Positions 1-6,336 of a stretch of 9,527 nt of DNA are shown here, in pieces (position 1 is the first letter of the stretch; each line of letters begins with the position of its first letter). Origin of the DNA: Oscillospiraceae bacterium (lineage in GTDB: Bacteria; Bacillota; Clostridia; Oscillospirales; CAG-272); contig SVQJ01000060.1 in NCBI GenBank assembly GCA_015065395.1, positions 1 through 9,527 on the forward strand, in the 5' to 3' direction. The translations under genes and the position numbers were made by a program. The notes under the pieces are model-generated. The model had not been told where the DNA came from and did not search any database. It worked only from the letters and a program-made list of their open reading frames with translations.

Positions 1-359
1 AAAAGCAGGTAAAAACCCGACTCGCTCTTGAGAAGATCGCTGAGCTTGAAGGCGTCGCTGCAACCGATGAAGAGGTTGAGGCAGAGTTTGCAAGACTTTC
101 CGAGGCTTATAACATGGAAGTTGAGAAGGTCAAGGAGTCCATTGAGGCTGATGCCCTTGCTGAGGATATCAAGGTAAAGAAGGCTGTTGACCTTATCAAG
201 GAAGCTGCAGTTATCAAGAAGCCTGCCGCAAAGAGAAAGTCCCCCGCAAAGAAGGCTGCTCCCAAGAAGACTGAGGCTGAGGCTGAGGCTGAGGCTGAGG
301 AAGCTCCCGCAGCTGAAGCACCTGCTGAGACTTGCGAAGCAGAAAAGACTGAAGAATAA
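1..359 (+). CDS. tig: Trigger factor, C-terminal part (5' end outside window)
   Basis: This is the last 118 codons of a gene that begins before the window; the frame starts at position 3 and ends with TAA at 357-359. Trigger factor is a ribosome-associated chaperone and peptidyl-prolyl isomerase that receives nascent chains. The visible part matches the helical C-terminal domain: QVKTRLALEKIAELEG, then a stretch ending in EAYNMEVEKVKESI, then LAEDIKVKKAVDLIKEAAV. The call is strengthened by clpP and clpX directly downstream, the classic order in Firmicutes. After the domain the protein has a tail of about 45 residues, first Lys/Ala/Pro-rich (KKPAAKRKSPAKKAAPKK), then acidic Glu/Ala-rich and partly encoded by a hexanucleotide repeat. 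The ribosome-binding and PPIase domains are not visible, so the assignment rests on the C-terminal domain and gene order. Confidence 0.9.
   Translation, partial: KQVKTRLALEKIAELEGVAATDEEVEAEFARLSEAYNMEVEKVKESIEADALAEDIKVKKAVDLIKEAAVIKKPAAKRKSPAKKAAPKKTEAEAEAEAEEAPAAEAPAETCEAEKTEE
273..299 (+). repeat. GAGGCT hexanucleotide tandem repeat in the tig tail
   Basis: Four perfect in-frame GAGGCT copies (273-296) are followed by GAG, then GAAGCT. They encode the alternating Glu-Ala run EAEAEAEAEE. A hexamer array changes length in units of two residues without breaking the frame, so the tail could vary between strains. Confidence 0.85.
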
Positions 360-374
360 TCTTTTTACACACTT

Positions 375-396
375 ACCGCTGCCCAAAGGCAGCGGT
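375..396 (+). other. GC-rich hairpin between tig and clpP
   Basis: The arms 375-383 and 388-396 pair perfectly over 9 bp (ACCGCTGCC with GGCAGCGGT) around a CAAA loop. The hairpin begins 16 bases after the tig stop and ends 64 bases before the clpP start. It is followed by GATTGTAATTATGG, with no real T-run on either strand, so it is not a good intrinsic terminator. It may be a processing or stability element, or a leaky attenuator that sets the tig:clpP ratio. The structure is directly visible; the role is inferred. Confidence 0.6.
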
Positions 397-445
397 GATT
401 GTAATTATGGCACCTTTATCGCATTATATGACATATTATTTTCAG

Positions 446-450
446 AAAGG
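446..450 (+). promoter_or_regulatory. Shine-Dalgarno site deciding the clpP start
   Basis: AAAGG, followed by GA, lies 10 bases before the ATG at 461. It supports that start over the in-frame GTG at 395 and ATG at 407, neither of which gives a family-like N-terminus. Confidence 0.7.
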
Positions 451-460
451 AATCAAAAAA

Positions 461-1042
461 ATGGCACTTGTACCTACCGTTATCGAACAGACCGGCCGCG
501 GCGAGCGAGCTTATGATATATACTCCCGCCTCCTTAACGACAGAATTATTTTCCTCTCAGACGAGGTCAACGACCTCACCGCATCCCTCGTTGTAGCACA
601 GCTGCTTTTCCTTGAGGCTCAGGATCCCGATAAAGACATCAGCCTGTATATCAACAGCCCCGGAGGCAGCGTTTCCGCTGGATTTGCCATCTACGATACG
701 ATGAACTTCATCAAATGCGATGTTTCTACCATCTGCATAGGTATGGCAGCATCCATGGGCGCATTCCTTCTCTCAAGCGGTGCCAAGGGTAAAAGAATCG
801 CTCTTCCCAACAGCGAGATCATGATCCACCAGCCTCTCGGCGGAATGCAGGGACAGGCTTCGGATATCAAGATCCACGCAGATCATATACTCAGAACACG
901 CGAAAAGCTCAACTCCATTCTTGCAAAAAACACGGGCAAATCTATTGAGACCATTGCTATTGATACCGAAAGAGATAACTTCCTTACGGCACAGGCAGCT
1001 ATGGAGTACGGTCTCATCGACAAGGTAATTGAAAAGAGATAA
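461..1042 (+). CDS. clpP: ATP-dependent Clp protease proteolytic subunit ClpP
   Basis: This is the serine peptidase of the ClpXP/ClpCP machines, a barrel of two heptameric rings that degrades unfolded polypeptides fed by an AAA+ partner. The 193-residue product has the normal family length. The catalytic triad is in the expected contexts: Ser98 in GMAASMGAFLL, His123 in MIHQPLGG and Asp172 in TERDNF. The N-terminus MALVPTVIEQTGRGERAYDI is the family-typical start. The ATG at 461 is chosen because it gives that N-terminus and has an AAAGG SD at 446-450. The frame is open upstream to a GTG at 395, but that start would overlap the hairpin's last bases and add 22 unrelated residues. clpX follows after 3 bases, so the two are co-transcribed and probably translationally coupled. 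No CtsR-type heptad operator is visible before clpP. Confidence 0.97.
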   Translation: MALVPTVIEQTGRGERAYDIYSRLLNDRIIFLSDEVNDLTASLVVAQLLFLEAQDPDKDISLYINSPGGSVSAGFAIYDTMNFIKCDVSTICIGMAASMGAFLLSSGAKGKRIALPNSEIMIHQPLGGMQGQASDIKIHADHILRTREKLNSILAKNTGKSIETIAIDTERDNFLTAQAAMEYGLIDKVIEKR

Positions 1043-1045
1043 ATA

Positions 1046-2320
1046 ATGTCCAACAACACAAATGAAACAGGCCGCCGCTGTTCCTTCTGTAACAGAGGCG
1101 AGCATCAGGTAACCTTTCTGATCCCTTCTCCCACCGGCCATTACATTTGCGACAACTGCATTGATGTTTGCAACGAGATCATCAATGATTACACCGTCAG
1201 CGAATCTGATTTCAAGCTCAACAGAGATACTCTGCCTAAGCCCTACGAAATAAAAGAAACGCTTGACAAGCATATCATCGGCCAGGAAAAAGCAAAGATC
1301 AGCCTCAGCGTTGCCGTATACAACCACTACAAGCGTCTTCTCTACAAGGACGCTAAAAAAGACGTGTCCGATGACGACGTGGAGCTACAAAAAAGCAATG
1401 TTTTGCTTATAGGCCCTACCGGTGTGGGTAAAACCTATCTTGCTCAGACACTTGCAAAAACACTTAAGGTCCCCTTTGCCATCGCAGATGCAACTACGCT
1501 TACAGAGGCCGGTTACGTGGGCGAGGACGTTGAAAATATACTCCTTCGTCTTATCCAGGCCGCCGATTACGATATCGAAGCCGCGGAGCACGGTATTATC
1601 TACATCGACGAAATAGACAAGATCTCCAGAAGAAGCGAAAACCGATCTATCACACGCGACGTTTCGGGCGAGGGTGTTCAACAGGCACTTCTGAAGATTC
1701 TGGAGGGCACGGTATCCAACGTTCCTCCACAGGGCGGAAGAAAGCATCCCGGCCAGGAGTTTATTCAGATCAATACGGAAAACATCCTCTTTATATGCGG
1801 CGGTGCCTTTGACGGACTTGATAAGATCATTGAAGAGCGCAAGGGTGCCTCCACCATGGGCTTTGGCGGAGAAGTTAAAACCAAGGATGAGAAAAGCAAG
1901 AGCACGATTTTCAAGGATGTAAGTGCACACGATATAGTGAAGTACGGTCTTATCCCTGAGCTTGTCGGACGTTTGCCGGTCATTGTCGGCCTTGAAAATC
2001 TCGACGAGCAAGCACTCGTCAAGATACTTAAGGAGCCAAAGAATTCTCTCACAAAGCAATATAAGAAGCTTTTTGAGTTGGATGACGTGCAGCTCAAATT
2101 CGATAACGATGCTTTAGTTGCAATCGCTCGGCTGGCACTTGAACGCAACACCGGAGCACGAGGCCTCAGATCGATTATCGAGGAGCACATGACCCAGATC
2201 ATGTTCGATATCCCTTCACGAAACGATGTTCAAGAGGTTCGCATCACAAAACGATGCATCGAAAGCAACGCTGCCCCCACGATCAAAAAGAAAAAACAAC
2301 CTTCTGAGATCGCAGAATAA
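1046..2320 (+). CDS. clpX: ATP-dependent Clp protease ATP-binding subunit ClpX
   Basis: This is the AAA+ unfoldase that recognises tagged or native substrates, unfolds them and threads them into ClpP. At 424 residues it has normal length. The N-terminal zinc-binding domain has Cys12, Cys15, Cys35 and Cys38. The AAA+ core shows Walker A GPTGVGKT (123-130), the pore loop GYVG (156-159), Walker B IIYIDEI (184-190), the RKH loop (232-234), the arginine-finger context PELVGRLPV (Arg309) and sensor-2 GARGLR (370-375). The ClpP-docking loop, usually IGF or a close variant, reads MGF at 271-273. The start ATG lies 3 bases after the clpP stop with only a weak purine stretch (AAAAGAGA) before it, which suggests translational coupling. 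The C-terminus is a short basic tail (KKKKQ). A strong terminator follows. No lon gene follows. Confidence 0.98.
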   Translation: MSNNTNETGRRCSFCNRGEHQVTFLIPSPTGHYICDNCIDVCNEIINDYTVSESDFKLNRDTLPKPYEIKETLDKHIIGQEKAKISLSVAVYNHYKRLLYKDAKKDVSDDDVELQKSNVLLIGPTGVGKTYLAQTLAKTLKVPFAIADATTLTEAGYVGEDVENILLRLIQAADYDIEAAEHGIIYIDEIDKISRRSENRSITRDVSGEGVQQALLKILEGTVSNVPPQGGRKHPGQEFIQINTENILFICGGAFDGLDKIIEERKGASTMGFGGEVKTKDEKSKSTIFKDVSAHDIVKYGLIPELVGRLPVIVGLENLDEQALVKILKEPKNSLTKQYKKLFELDDVQLKFDNDALVAIARLALERNTGARGLRSIIEEHMTQIMFDIPSRNDVQEVRITKRCIESNAAPTIKKKKQPSEIAE

Positions 2321-2331
2321 TCGCATTGATT

Positions 2332-2380
2332 AAAACGCCATGTAAAAGCAAAAGCATTGTTTTTACATGGCGTTTTCTTT
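2332..2380 (+). terminator. Intrinsic terminator of the tig-clpP-clpX operon
   Basis: A perfect 16-bp stem is formed by 2332-2347 (AAAACGCCATGTAAAA) and 2361-2376 around a 13-base loop. It is followed by CTTT, so the T-rich 3' arm and tail (GTTTTCTTT) give a plus-strand terminator 11 bases after the clpX stop. The A-rich 5' arm also gives a T-rich run on the minus strand, so it may act in both directions. Confidence 0.85.
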
Positions 2381-2395
2381 GATGTACAATATAAG

Positions 2396-2427
2396 AAAAA
2401 CCCACCCGCAAGAAATGCGGGTGGGTT
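2396..2427 (-). terminator. Intrinsic terminator of the surface-protein gene
   Basis: A 12-bp GC-rich stem pairs 2399-2410 (AACCCACCCGCA) with 2416-2427 around the loop AGAAA. Read on the minus strand it is followed by a T-run (complement of AAAAA at 2396-2400). It lies 36 bases past the stop of the 2464-4887 gene. With the clpX terminator it insulates two convergent transcription units. Confidence 0.85.
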
Positions 2428-2463
2428 AACTTTTCAGTTATAAACAACTATCAGAAGTATCTA

Positions 2464-4887
2464 TTAGTTAGCGCTTCTCTTGCGTCTGATGATGATTACA
2501 GCAACGGAAGCAACGATTACAACTGCGAGAGCGATTACGATGAACATTACGTTATCACCGGTCTGAACGCTGTTGTCATTCTTATTATCTTCCTTGTCCT
2601 CATCCTTGTTTTCTTCCTTAACCTCATCCTTAGTGTAGGTGAAGGTGATTACGTTATCAGTAGCCTCGAGAACGAGCTTCTGCTCAGCAATGTCAGCGGT
2701 GTAGCCTTCGATTGCGATAGCAGCCTCAGTTACCTCAGCAGCCATTGTCTGACCCTCAACAACCTTGTCATCAGCAAGCTTGTTGCCTTCAGCGTCTACA
2801 TATACAACAGTGTAAACGATGTCGGTATTAGCAGTCATTGTGAATGTGAACTCAGCAGTAGCAGCCTCTTCAAGTGCAAGAGCGTAAAGGAGGTAGCCCT
2901 CAAGCTCGCCCTCACCCTCTACAAGCTCAGCGCCTTCGGGAAGAACGAGAGTGTAGCCGGGAACAACTGCATCAAGAGCAGTGAAGTAGAGGTATGCATC
3001 GTCGATGTAAACATCACCAACAGTGGTATCGAGAACATCGCCTGCTTCGTTTTCAAAGTTAACAGTTACGTTAATTGTAAGTCTGGGAAGAACCTCAGAG
3101 GAAAGAACCTCACCGCAGGTGCCGCAGGATACAGTAGAGGAACCGTCAGCATAGTAGGTTGCTTCAACAACTACAGCCTCATCAGCCTCGTGACCCCAAG
3201 CGGGAACGATATCAGTTGTCCACTTATCTTCACAAACGTCACAGGTCTTAACTGTGTAGCCGTCAGTTGTACAAGTAGGAGCAGTAATTACAGTGTTAGC
3301 GCCGTTAAGGTATGTATGACCTGTTGCATCAAGAACAATTCTGGAAAGCTCAACGCCACATCTGTCACAGTTAACAACGGAGAGACCGTCCTCTGTACAG
3401 GTGGGGTTAGTAACTACAGGAGCAGCTTCAACGTGGCCGAGAGCGGGATTGAGCTCAGTACCACATACAGTACAGTTCTGAGCAGTTGTACATGTAGCCT
3501 CATCGCCGGGAGTGTGCTCAGCAAGACCGAGCTCATCGGCGGAGAGAACCTGATCACATACAGTACAGGAAACAGTGGAAGTACCGTTTACAACACAGGT
3601 GGACTCAACGATTACAGGCACGCCGGGAGTGTGAATACCGGTAGCGGGAAGAACTGTCTCATCGCCGATGGTAGCACCACAGTCGAGACAAACAACCTTG
3701 TCATAACCGTCAACGCCACAAGTAGGATCAAGGTGCTGAGCCTCAGTGTTGAGGTGGTCGCACTTGATAGTGAGAGTAGATGCTACGAACGCAGCATAGT
3801 CGCGGTCGATGAAGAGAGGAGTCTTACCGTCATCCTCGGTGCCTGCCCAGAAGGTATCACCTGCGCCGGAGTAAGCCTTGATCTCATAGCTGTCGCCGGG
3901 CTTTGCGTTAGCGGGAAGCTTGAATTCGAGGGAGCAAAGAACACCGTTTGCAGAAACCTCAAGGTTAGGATCGTCGGGAAGCCATACGAATGTGGAAGCC
4001 TGGAGGCTGTCCTTATCAAGGCCCTCAGCAGCGATGATATCCTTAAAGTTCTTAAGGTGAGCCTCGTCGGAAAGAGGAAGGTTAACCTTACCAACGTTAT
4101 ATGCAGCATTTGCAAAGAGAGTACCGTTTACGCCGGCATTCTCATCCTCACCAACAAGAGTGAGCTCGTTGGGATATACAACATATACACGTGTGGACCA
4201 GATACCGGGGTTAGCGTCAACTCTTACGTCAACACTTACAGTCTCGGTACCCATTGCAATCTCAGCATTCTCGGGAGCTACAAAGAGAGTGAACTCATCG
4301 TAGAGACCAACGAGGGGGTCAGCAACATAGTTAACTGTACCAATGATAGTATCAAGAGCGATATCAACATCCTCGCCGTCTGCATTAACAGCAGACTCAA
4401 CTACTACTGTGTAGGTGTAGGACTCACCGACAACGGGATTTACGAGAGCCAAAGGAAGCTTTGCAACGATGCCATCAATAGCTATGTCAGGATTGATCTC
4501 AGCATCCTCATCAAAAGCTGTCATGACCTCGAACTTCTTAGCCTCATAATCAGAGGTGGAAGCACCCTCAGGAATGTAGTTACCAAGCTTAGACTTAGCA
4601 ACATTGCTTATAGAAGAGTCGTCAGCGGAGAAAAGTGCGCCATCGTAAGGATCAGCCTCGCCGTCAAAAGCGAAAACAGCCTTCTCATAGGAAAGAACAA
4701 AAGTGATAGCAGATACGCCGGGGTTACCGGTGATCACGAGTTCAGGAGATACCTGAGCGCCTGTTCCTTCCATCTTGTCAATGGTAGCAACAGAAAGTGT
4801 GCCGGCACTTGCAGAAGTGATAACTGCAGGAACCATGCAACCAACTACCATTGCTGCAAGAAGCAGAAATGAAATAATTTTTTTCAT
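2464..4887 (-). CDS. Surface-anchored protein with cohesin-like modules and Cys-rich repeats
   Basis: An 807-residue exported protein; I do not recognise a named gene. A signal peptide covers residues 1-28 (KK, hydrophobic core, cleavage after ASA). Two beta-rich modules follow, at about 30-190 and 196-374. Both contain the NPG-then-beta-strand pattern of cohesin-type domains (GNPGVSAITFVLSYEKAVF; DANPGIWSTRVYVVYPNELTL), and the second also has NGVLCSLEFKLPANAKPGDSY. Residues 376-600 hold six C-x10-C-x2-C type repeats. Residues 603-690 and 690-752 are beta-rich, the latter resembling MucBP (VYTVVYVDAEGNKL). A charged linker, SVQTGDN (773-779), a membrane helix (781-800) and RRKR form the anchor. 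The inferred role is adhesion or scaffolding at the cell surface. No enzyme motif is seen. The start is supported by GGAGG 7 bases upstream. The gene is monocistronic. A VVGC lipobox-like sequence inside the signal peptide is an alternative processing site. Confidence 0.85.
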   Translation of the reverse strand: MKKIISFLLLAAMVVGCMVPAVITSASAGTLSVATIDKMEGTGAQVSPELVITGNPGVSAITFVLSYEKAVFAFDGEADPYDGALFSADDSSISNVAKSKLGNYIPEGASTSDYEAKKFEVMTAFDEDAEINPDIAIDGIVAKLPLALVNPVVGESYTYTVVVESAVNADGEDVDIALDTIIGTVNYVADPLVGLYDEFTLFVAPENAEIAMGTETVSVDVRVDANPGIWSTRVYVVYPNELTLVGEDENAGVNGTLFANAAYNVGKVNLPLSDEAHLKNFKDIIAAEGLDKDSLQASTFVWLPDDPNLEVSANGVLCSLEFKLPANAKPGDSYEIKAYSGAGDTFWAGTEDDGKTPLFIDRDYAAFVASTLTIKCDHLNTEAQHLDPTCGVDGYDKVVCLDCGATIGDETVLPATGIHTPGVPVIVESTCVVNGTSTVSCTVCDQVLSADELGLAEHTPGDEATCTTAQNCTVCGTELNPALGHVEAAPVVTNPTCTEDGLSVVNCDRCGVELSRIVLDATGHTYLNGANTVITAPTCTTDGYTVKTCDVCEDKWTTDIVPAWGHEADEAVVVEATYYADGSSTVSCGTCGEVLSSEVLPRLTINVTVNFENEAGDVLDTTVGDVYIDDAYLYFTALDAVVPGYTLVLPEGAELVEGEGELEGYLLYALALEEAATAEFTFTMTANTDIVYTVVYVDAEGNKLADDKVVEGQTMAAEVTEAAIAIEGYTADIAEQKLVLEATDNVITFTYTKDEVKEENKDEDKEDNKNDNSVQTGDNVMFIVIALAVVIVASVAVIIIRRKRSAN
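3088..3762 (-). repeat. Six Cys-rich repeats (residues 376-600 of the surface protein)
   Basis: Units of 31-42 residues follow the pattern PTC-x2-DG-x7-CxxCG, then L-P-A-x-GH. The Cys triplets are 390/400/403, 431/441/444, 466/472/475, 497/507/510, 539/549/552, and in unit six only 588/591. A His follows each of the first five triplets (419, 458, 485, 524, 566). The third unit is shorter between its first Cys and the CxxC (ATCTTAQNCTVCG). The sixth has Tyr578 in place of the first Cys and no following His. Similar Cys repeats are common in Firmicutes surface proteins. A C-C-C-H zinc site is my inference. Confidence 0.8.
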
Positions 4888-4888
4888 G

Positions 4889-4908
4889 TTTTAACCTCCA
4901 AGTTAAAA
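4889..4908 (-). promoter_or_regulatory. SD of the surface-protein gene held in a small hairpin loop
   Basis: The SD (complement of CCTCC at 4895-4899, so GGAGG) is flanked by a perfect 7-bp inverted repeat: TTTTAAC at 4889-4895 and GTTAAAA at 4902-4908. The mRNA would present UUGGAG in a six-base loop. The stem is A/U-rich and weak. The SD certainly supports the ATG at 4887; any regulation by the stem is speculative. Confidence 0.6.
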
Positions 4909-4920
4909 TATTACGAGTAA

Positions 4921-4949
4921 AGTATATAGTATATCCTGAGAAAAGTCAA
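4921..4949 (-). promoter_or_regulatory. Sigma-A-type promoter of the surface-protein gene
   Basis: Read on the minus strand: -35 TTGACT (4944-4949), a 17-base spacer and -10 TATACT (4921-4926). Each box is one base off consensus, and the start codon is about 35 bases downstream of the -10. AT-rich DNA with an A-tract lies upstream. It implies strong constitutive transcription unless repressed; no clear operator is seen. Confidence 0.8.
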
Positions 4950-5090
4950 GCATATTTGGAAAATAAATTTCATCTTTCACGGTTTTTTTGAACGATTTAA
5001 TAATAATAACAAAAAACACCGTTTTTACACTGCTTTTTTTGATAATTTTACGCTGTGACAACGGTAACCTTCATTTTTTATTTTATATAT

Positions 5091-5121
5091 AAAACGAGTG
5101 CCCCACCGCAGGGGGCACTTG
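5091..5121 (-). terminator. Intrinsic terminator after alr
   Basis: The core 8-bp stem AGTGCCCC (5097-5104) pairs with 5112-5119, and a G-U and a C-G pair extend it to 5095 and 5121. The loop is 5105-5111. Read on the minus strand it is followed by TTTTATATATAAAAT. It begins 2 bases past the alr stop. Confidence 0.8.
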
Positions 5122-5123
5122 CA

Positions 5124-6275
5124 TCAGCGTATATAAGAAACGGTTTTTATGTACCTTTCACCTTCAAAATACACCCTCGGAACCCTTCTTCCGATACCGC
5201 ACACAAACTCATAGTTAAAGGAATAAGCATTATCGGCAAGCTCTTCAACGGAGATGGATCCATCACCCATTCTTCCCACCAAAACAGCCTCATCTCCTAC
5301 CGAAGCATTGGGAACTTCACTCACATCCACCATCATCTGGTCCATGCATACCCTCCCGAGAATGGGACATCTTTTCCCTGCCACAAGAACATGACCTTTA
5401 TTGGAAAGGCTCCTGGGGTAACCATCTGCATATCCGCAGGGCAAAGTAGCCACCCGGGTCTCTCTCTCTGTAACAAAGGTGTGGCCATAGCTTATTCCCC
5501 TGCCTTTTTCAAGCGTTTTAATATGGGCTATGTGGGTCACAAGCTCCATTGCAGGATACAAAGGATAGCTTCTGTTCATTTCCTCGGAGGGATAAAGGCC
5601 GTAGAGCATAATACCCATTCTGACCATATCGTAATGACGGTCAAGCTCCATGGTAGCCGCGCTGTTATTCACATGACAAAGAGGTATATTGACTCCCCGT
5701 TTTCTGCACATTTCAACGAAAAGATCATATTCCTCGCGTTGCTTCAAGGCAGAGGATTTATCGCTGCTGTCTGCCTTGGCAAAATGGGTGAACATACCGT
5801 CTATCTCTATATTAGGCATTCGACTAATACGTTCGACCTCCTCGGCGCTCTTTTCTGTTACCTGAAAGCCGACCCTTGACATTCCCGTATCGACCTTTAT
5901 ATGAATTTTACTAACCCTTCCCTGTTTGCAAGCCTCTCGGGAAAGTTTTTCTGCAGTTGCCGAATCAAATACGGTGACAGTTATATTTTCCCTTATAAGA
6001 TCAGGAAATTCCGCAGGATTTGTTCCGCCGAGGATCAGTATAGGCTTCGCTGTTCCGCCCCGTCTCAGCTCTATAGCCTCATCTGCCGTGGCAACTCCGA
6101 ACCAATCTGCTTTATCCTCAAGATAATGAGAAAATTCCACGGCTCCGTGCCCATAGGCATTTGCCTTAATTACTGCCATTATCTTTGTATTATCCGGGAT
6201 CCTGCGCCTCACGCCTTCCACGTTTTTCTTTACAGCTTCCAAGTCTATTTTAGCATACAGTCTCTGATATTCCAT
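5124..6275 (-). CDS. alr: Alanine racemase (PLP-dependent)
   Basis: This enzyme interconverts L- and D-alanine in the cytoplasm and supplies D-Ala for peptidoglycan. The 383-residue product has normal family length. The fold-III barrel holds the PLP lysine Lys37 in AVIKANAYGHG. It also shows KVDTGMSRVGF (Arg134) and HVNNSAATM, and the C-terminal beta domain has the second catalytic base Tyr263 in GISYGHTF. Substrate-loop motifs GYADGYPR and GRVCMDQMMVDV are intact, so the enzyme should be active. The ATG at 6275 gives a family-typical N-terminus (YAKIDLEAVKKNVE), and an AAAGGA lies about 12 bases upstream, slightly far. It follows the MATE gene after 61 bases without an obvious terminator or promoter, so it is probably the second gene of that transcript. 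A terminator follows directly. Confidence 0.97.
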   Translation of the reverse strand: MEYQRLYAKIDLEAVKKNVEGVRRRIPDNTKIMAVIKANAYGHGAVEFSHYLEDKADWFGVATADEAIELRRGGTAKPILILGGTNPAEFPDLIRENITVTVFDSATAEKLSREACKQGRVSKIHIKVDTGMSRVGFQVTEKSAEEVERISRMPNIEIDGMFTHFAKADSSDKSSALKQREEYDLFVEMCRKRGVNIPLCHVNNSAATMELDRHYDMVRMGIMLYGLYPSEEMNRSYPLYPAMELVTHIAHIKTLEKGRGISYGHTFVTERETRVATLPCGYADGYPRSLSNKGHVLVAGKRCPILGRVCMDQMMVDVSEVPNASVGDEAVLVGRMGDGSISVEELADNAYSFNYEFVCGIGRRVPRVYFEGERYIKTVSYIR

Positions 6276-6291
6276 AATTGCCTAAAATCCT

Positions 6292-6301
6292 TTCCCGGGA
6301 A
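6292..6301. other. Perfect 10-bp palindrome between MATE gene and alr
   Basis: TTCCCGGGAA lies 16 bases before the alr start, overlapping the edge of its SD (TCCTTT at 6288-6293 on the plus strand). It is too short and lacks a T-run, so it is not a terminator. The rest of the 61-base gap shows no convincing promoter. A short palindrome like this can occur by chance. Confidence 0.35.
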
Positions 6302-6336
6302 TAACCCGTAATGCTGAAATTATTTTTTAACACAAA

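Noticed and set aside
399..430. Possible internal promoter before clpP (TTGTAA ... TTATAT)
   Set aside because: The spacer would be about 19 bases and both boxes are poor matches, so I do not call it.
395..460. N-terminal extension of ClpP from GTG 395
   Set aside because: The extension begins in the last bases of the hairpin, has no SD and no similarity to ClpP N-termini, whereas ATG 461 has an SD and the family-typical MALVPTVIEQT start.
773..2202. Minus-strand open frames opposite clpP and clpX
   Set aside because: Antisense shadows of two highly conserved genes; no signal or motif supports them.
3088..3762. DNA-level tandem repeat or CRISPR-like array in the Cys-repeat region
   Set aside because: The periodicity is at protein level with variable spacing (31-42 codons) and diverged DNA; there are no near-identical repeats with unique spacers.
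3190..4872. 560-codon plus-strand open frame antisense to the surface protein
   Set aside because: It lies wholly inside the minus-strand gene, whose strand has the promoter, SD, signal peptide, repeats and terminator. The antisense translation has no recognisable domain; a long open antisense frame is a by-product of codon bias in the real gene.
4979..5022. Imperfect inverted repeat (CGGTTTTTTTG / CAAAAAACACCG) upstream of the surface-protein promoter
   Set aside because: The A/T-rich stem has a bulge and a 19-base loop. It is followed by a short T-run only on the plus strand, where no gene needs terminating.
5055..6311. Plus-strand open frames opposite alr
   Set aside because: They are antisense to a complete alanine racemase with all catalytic motifs, and show no domain of their own.
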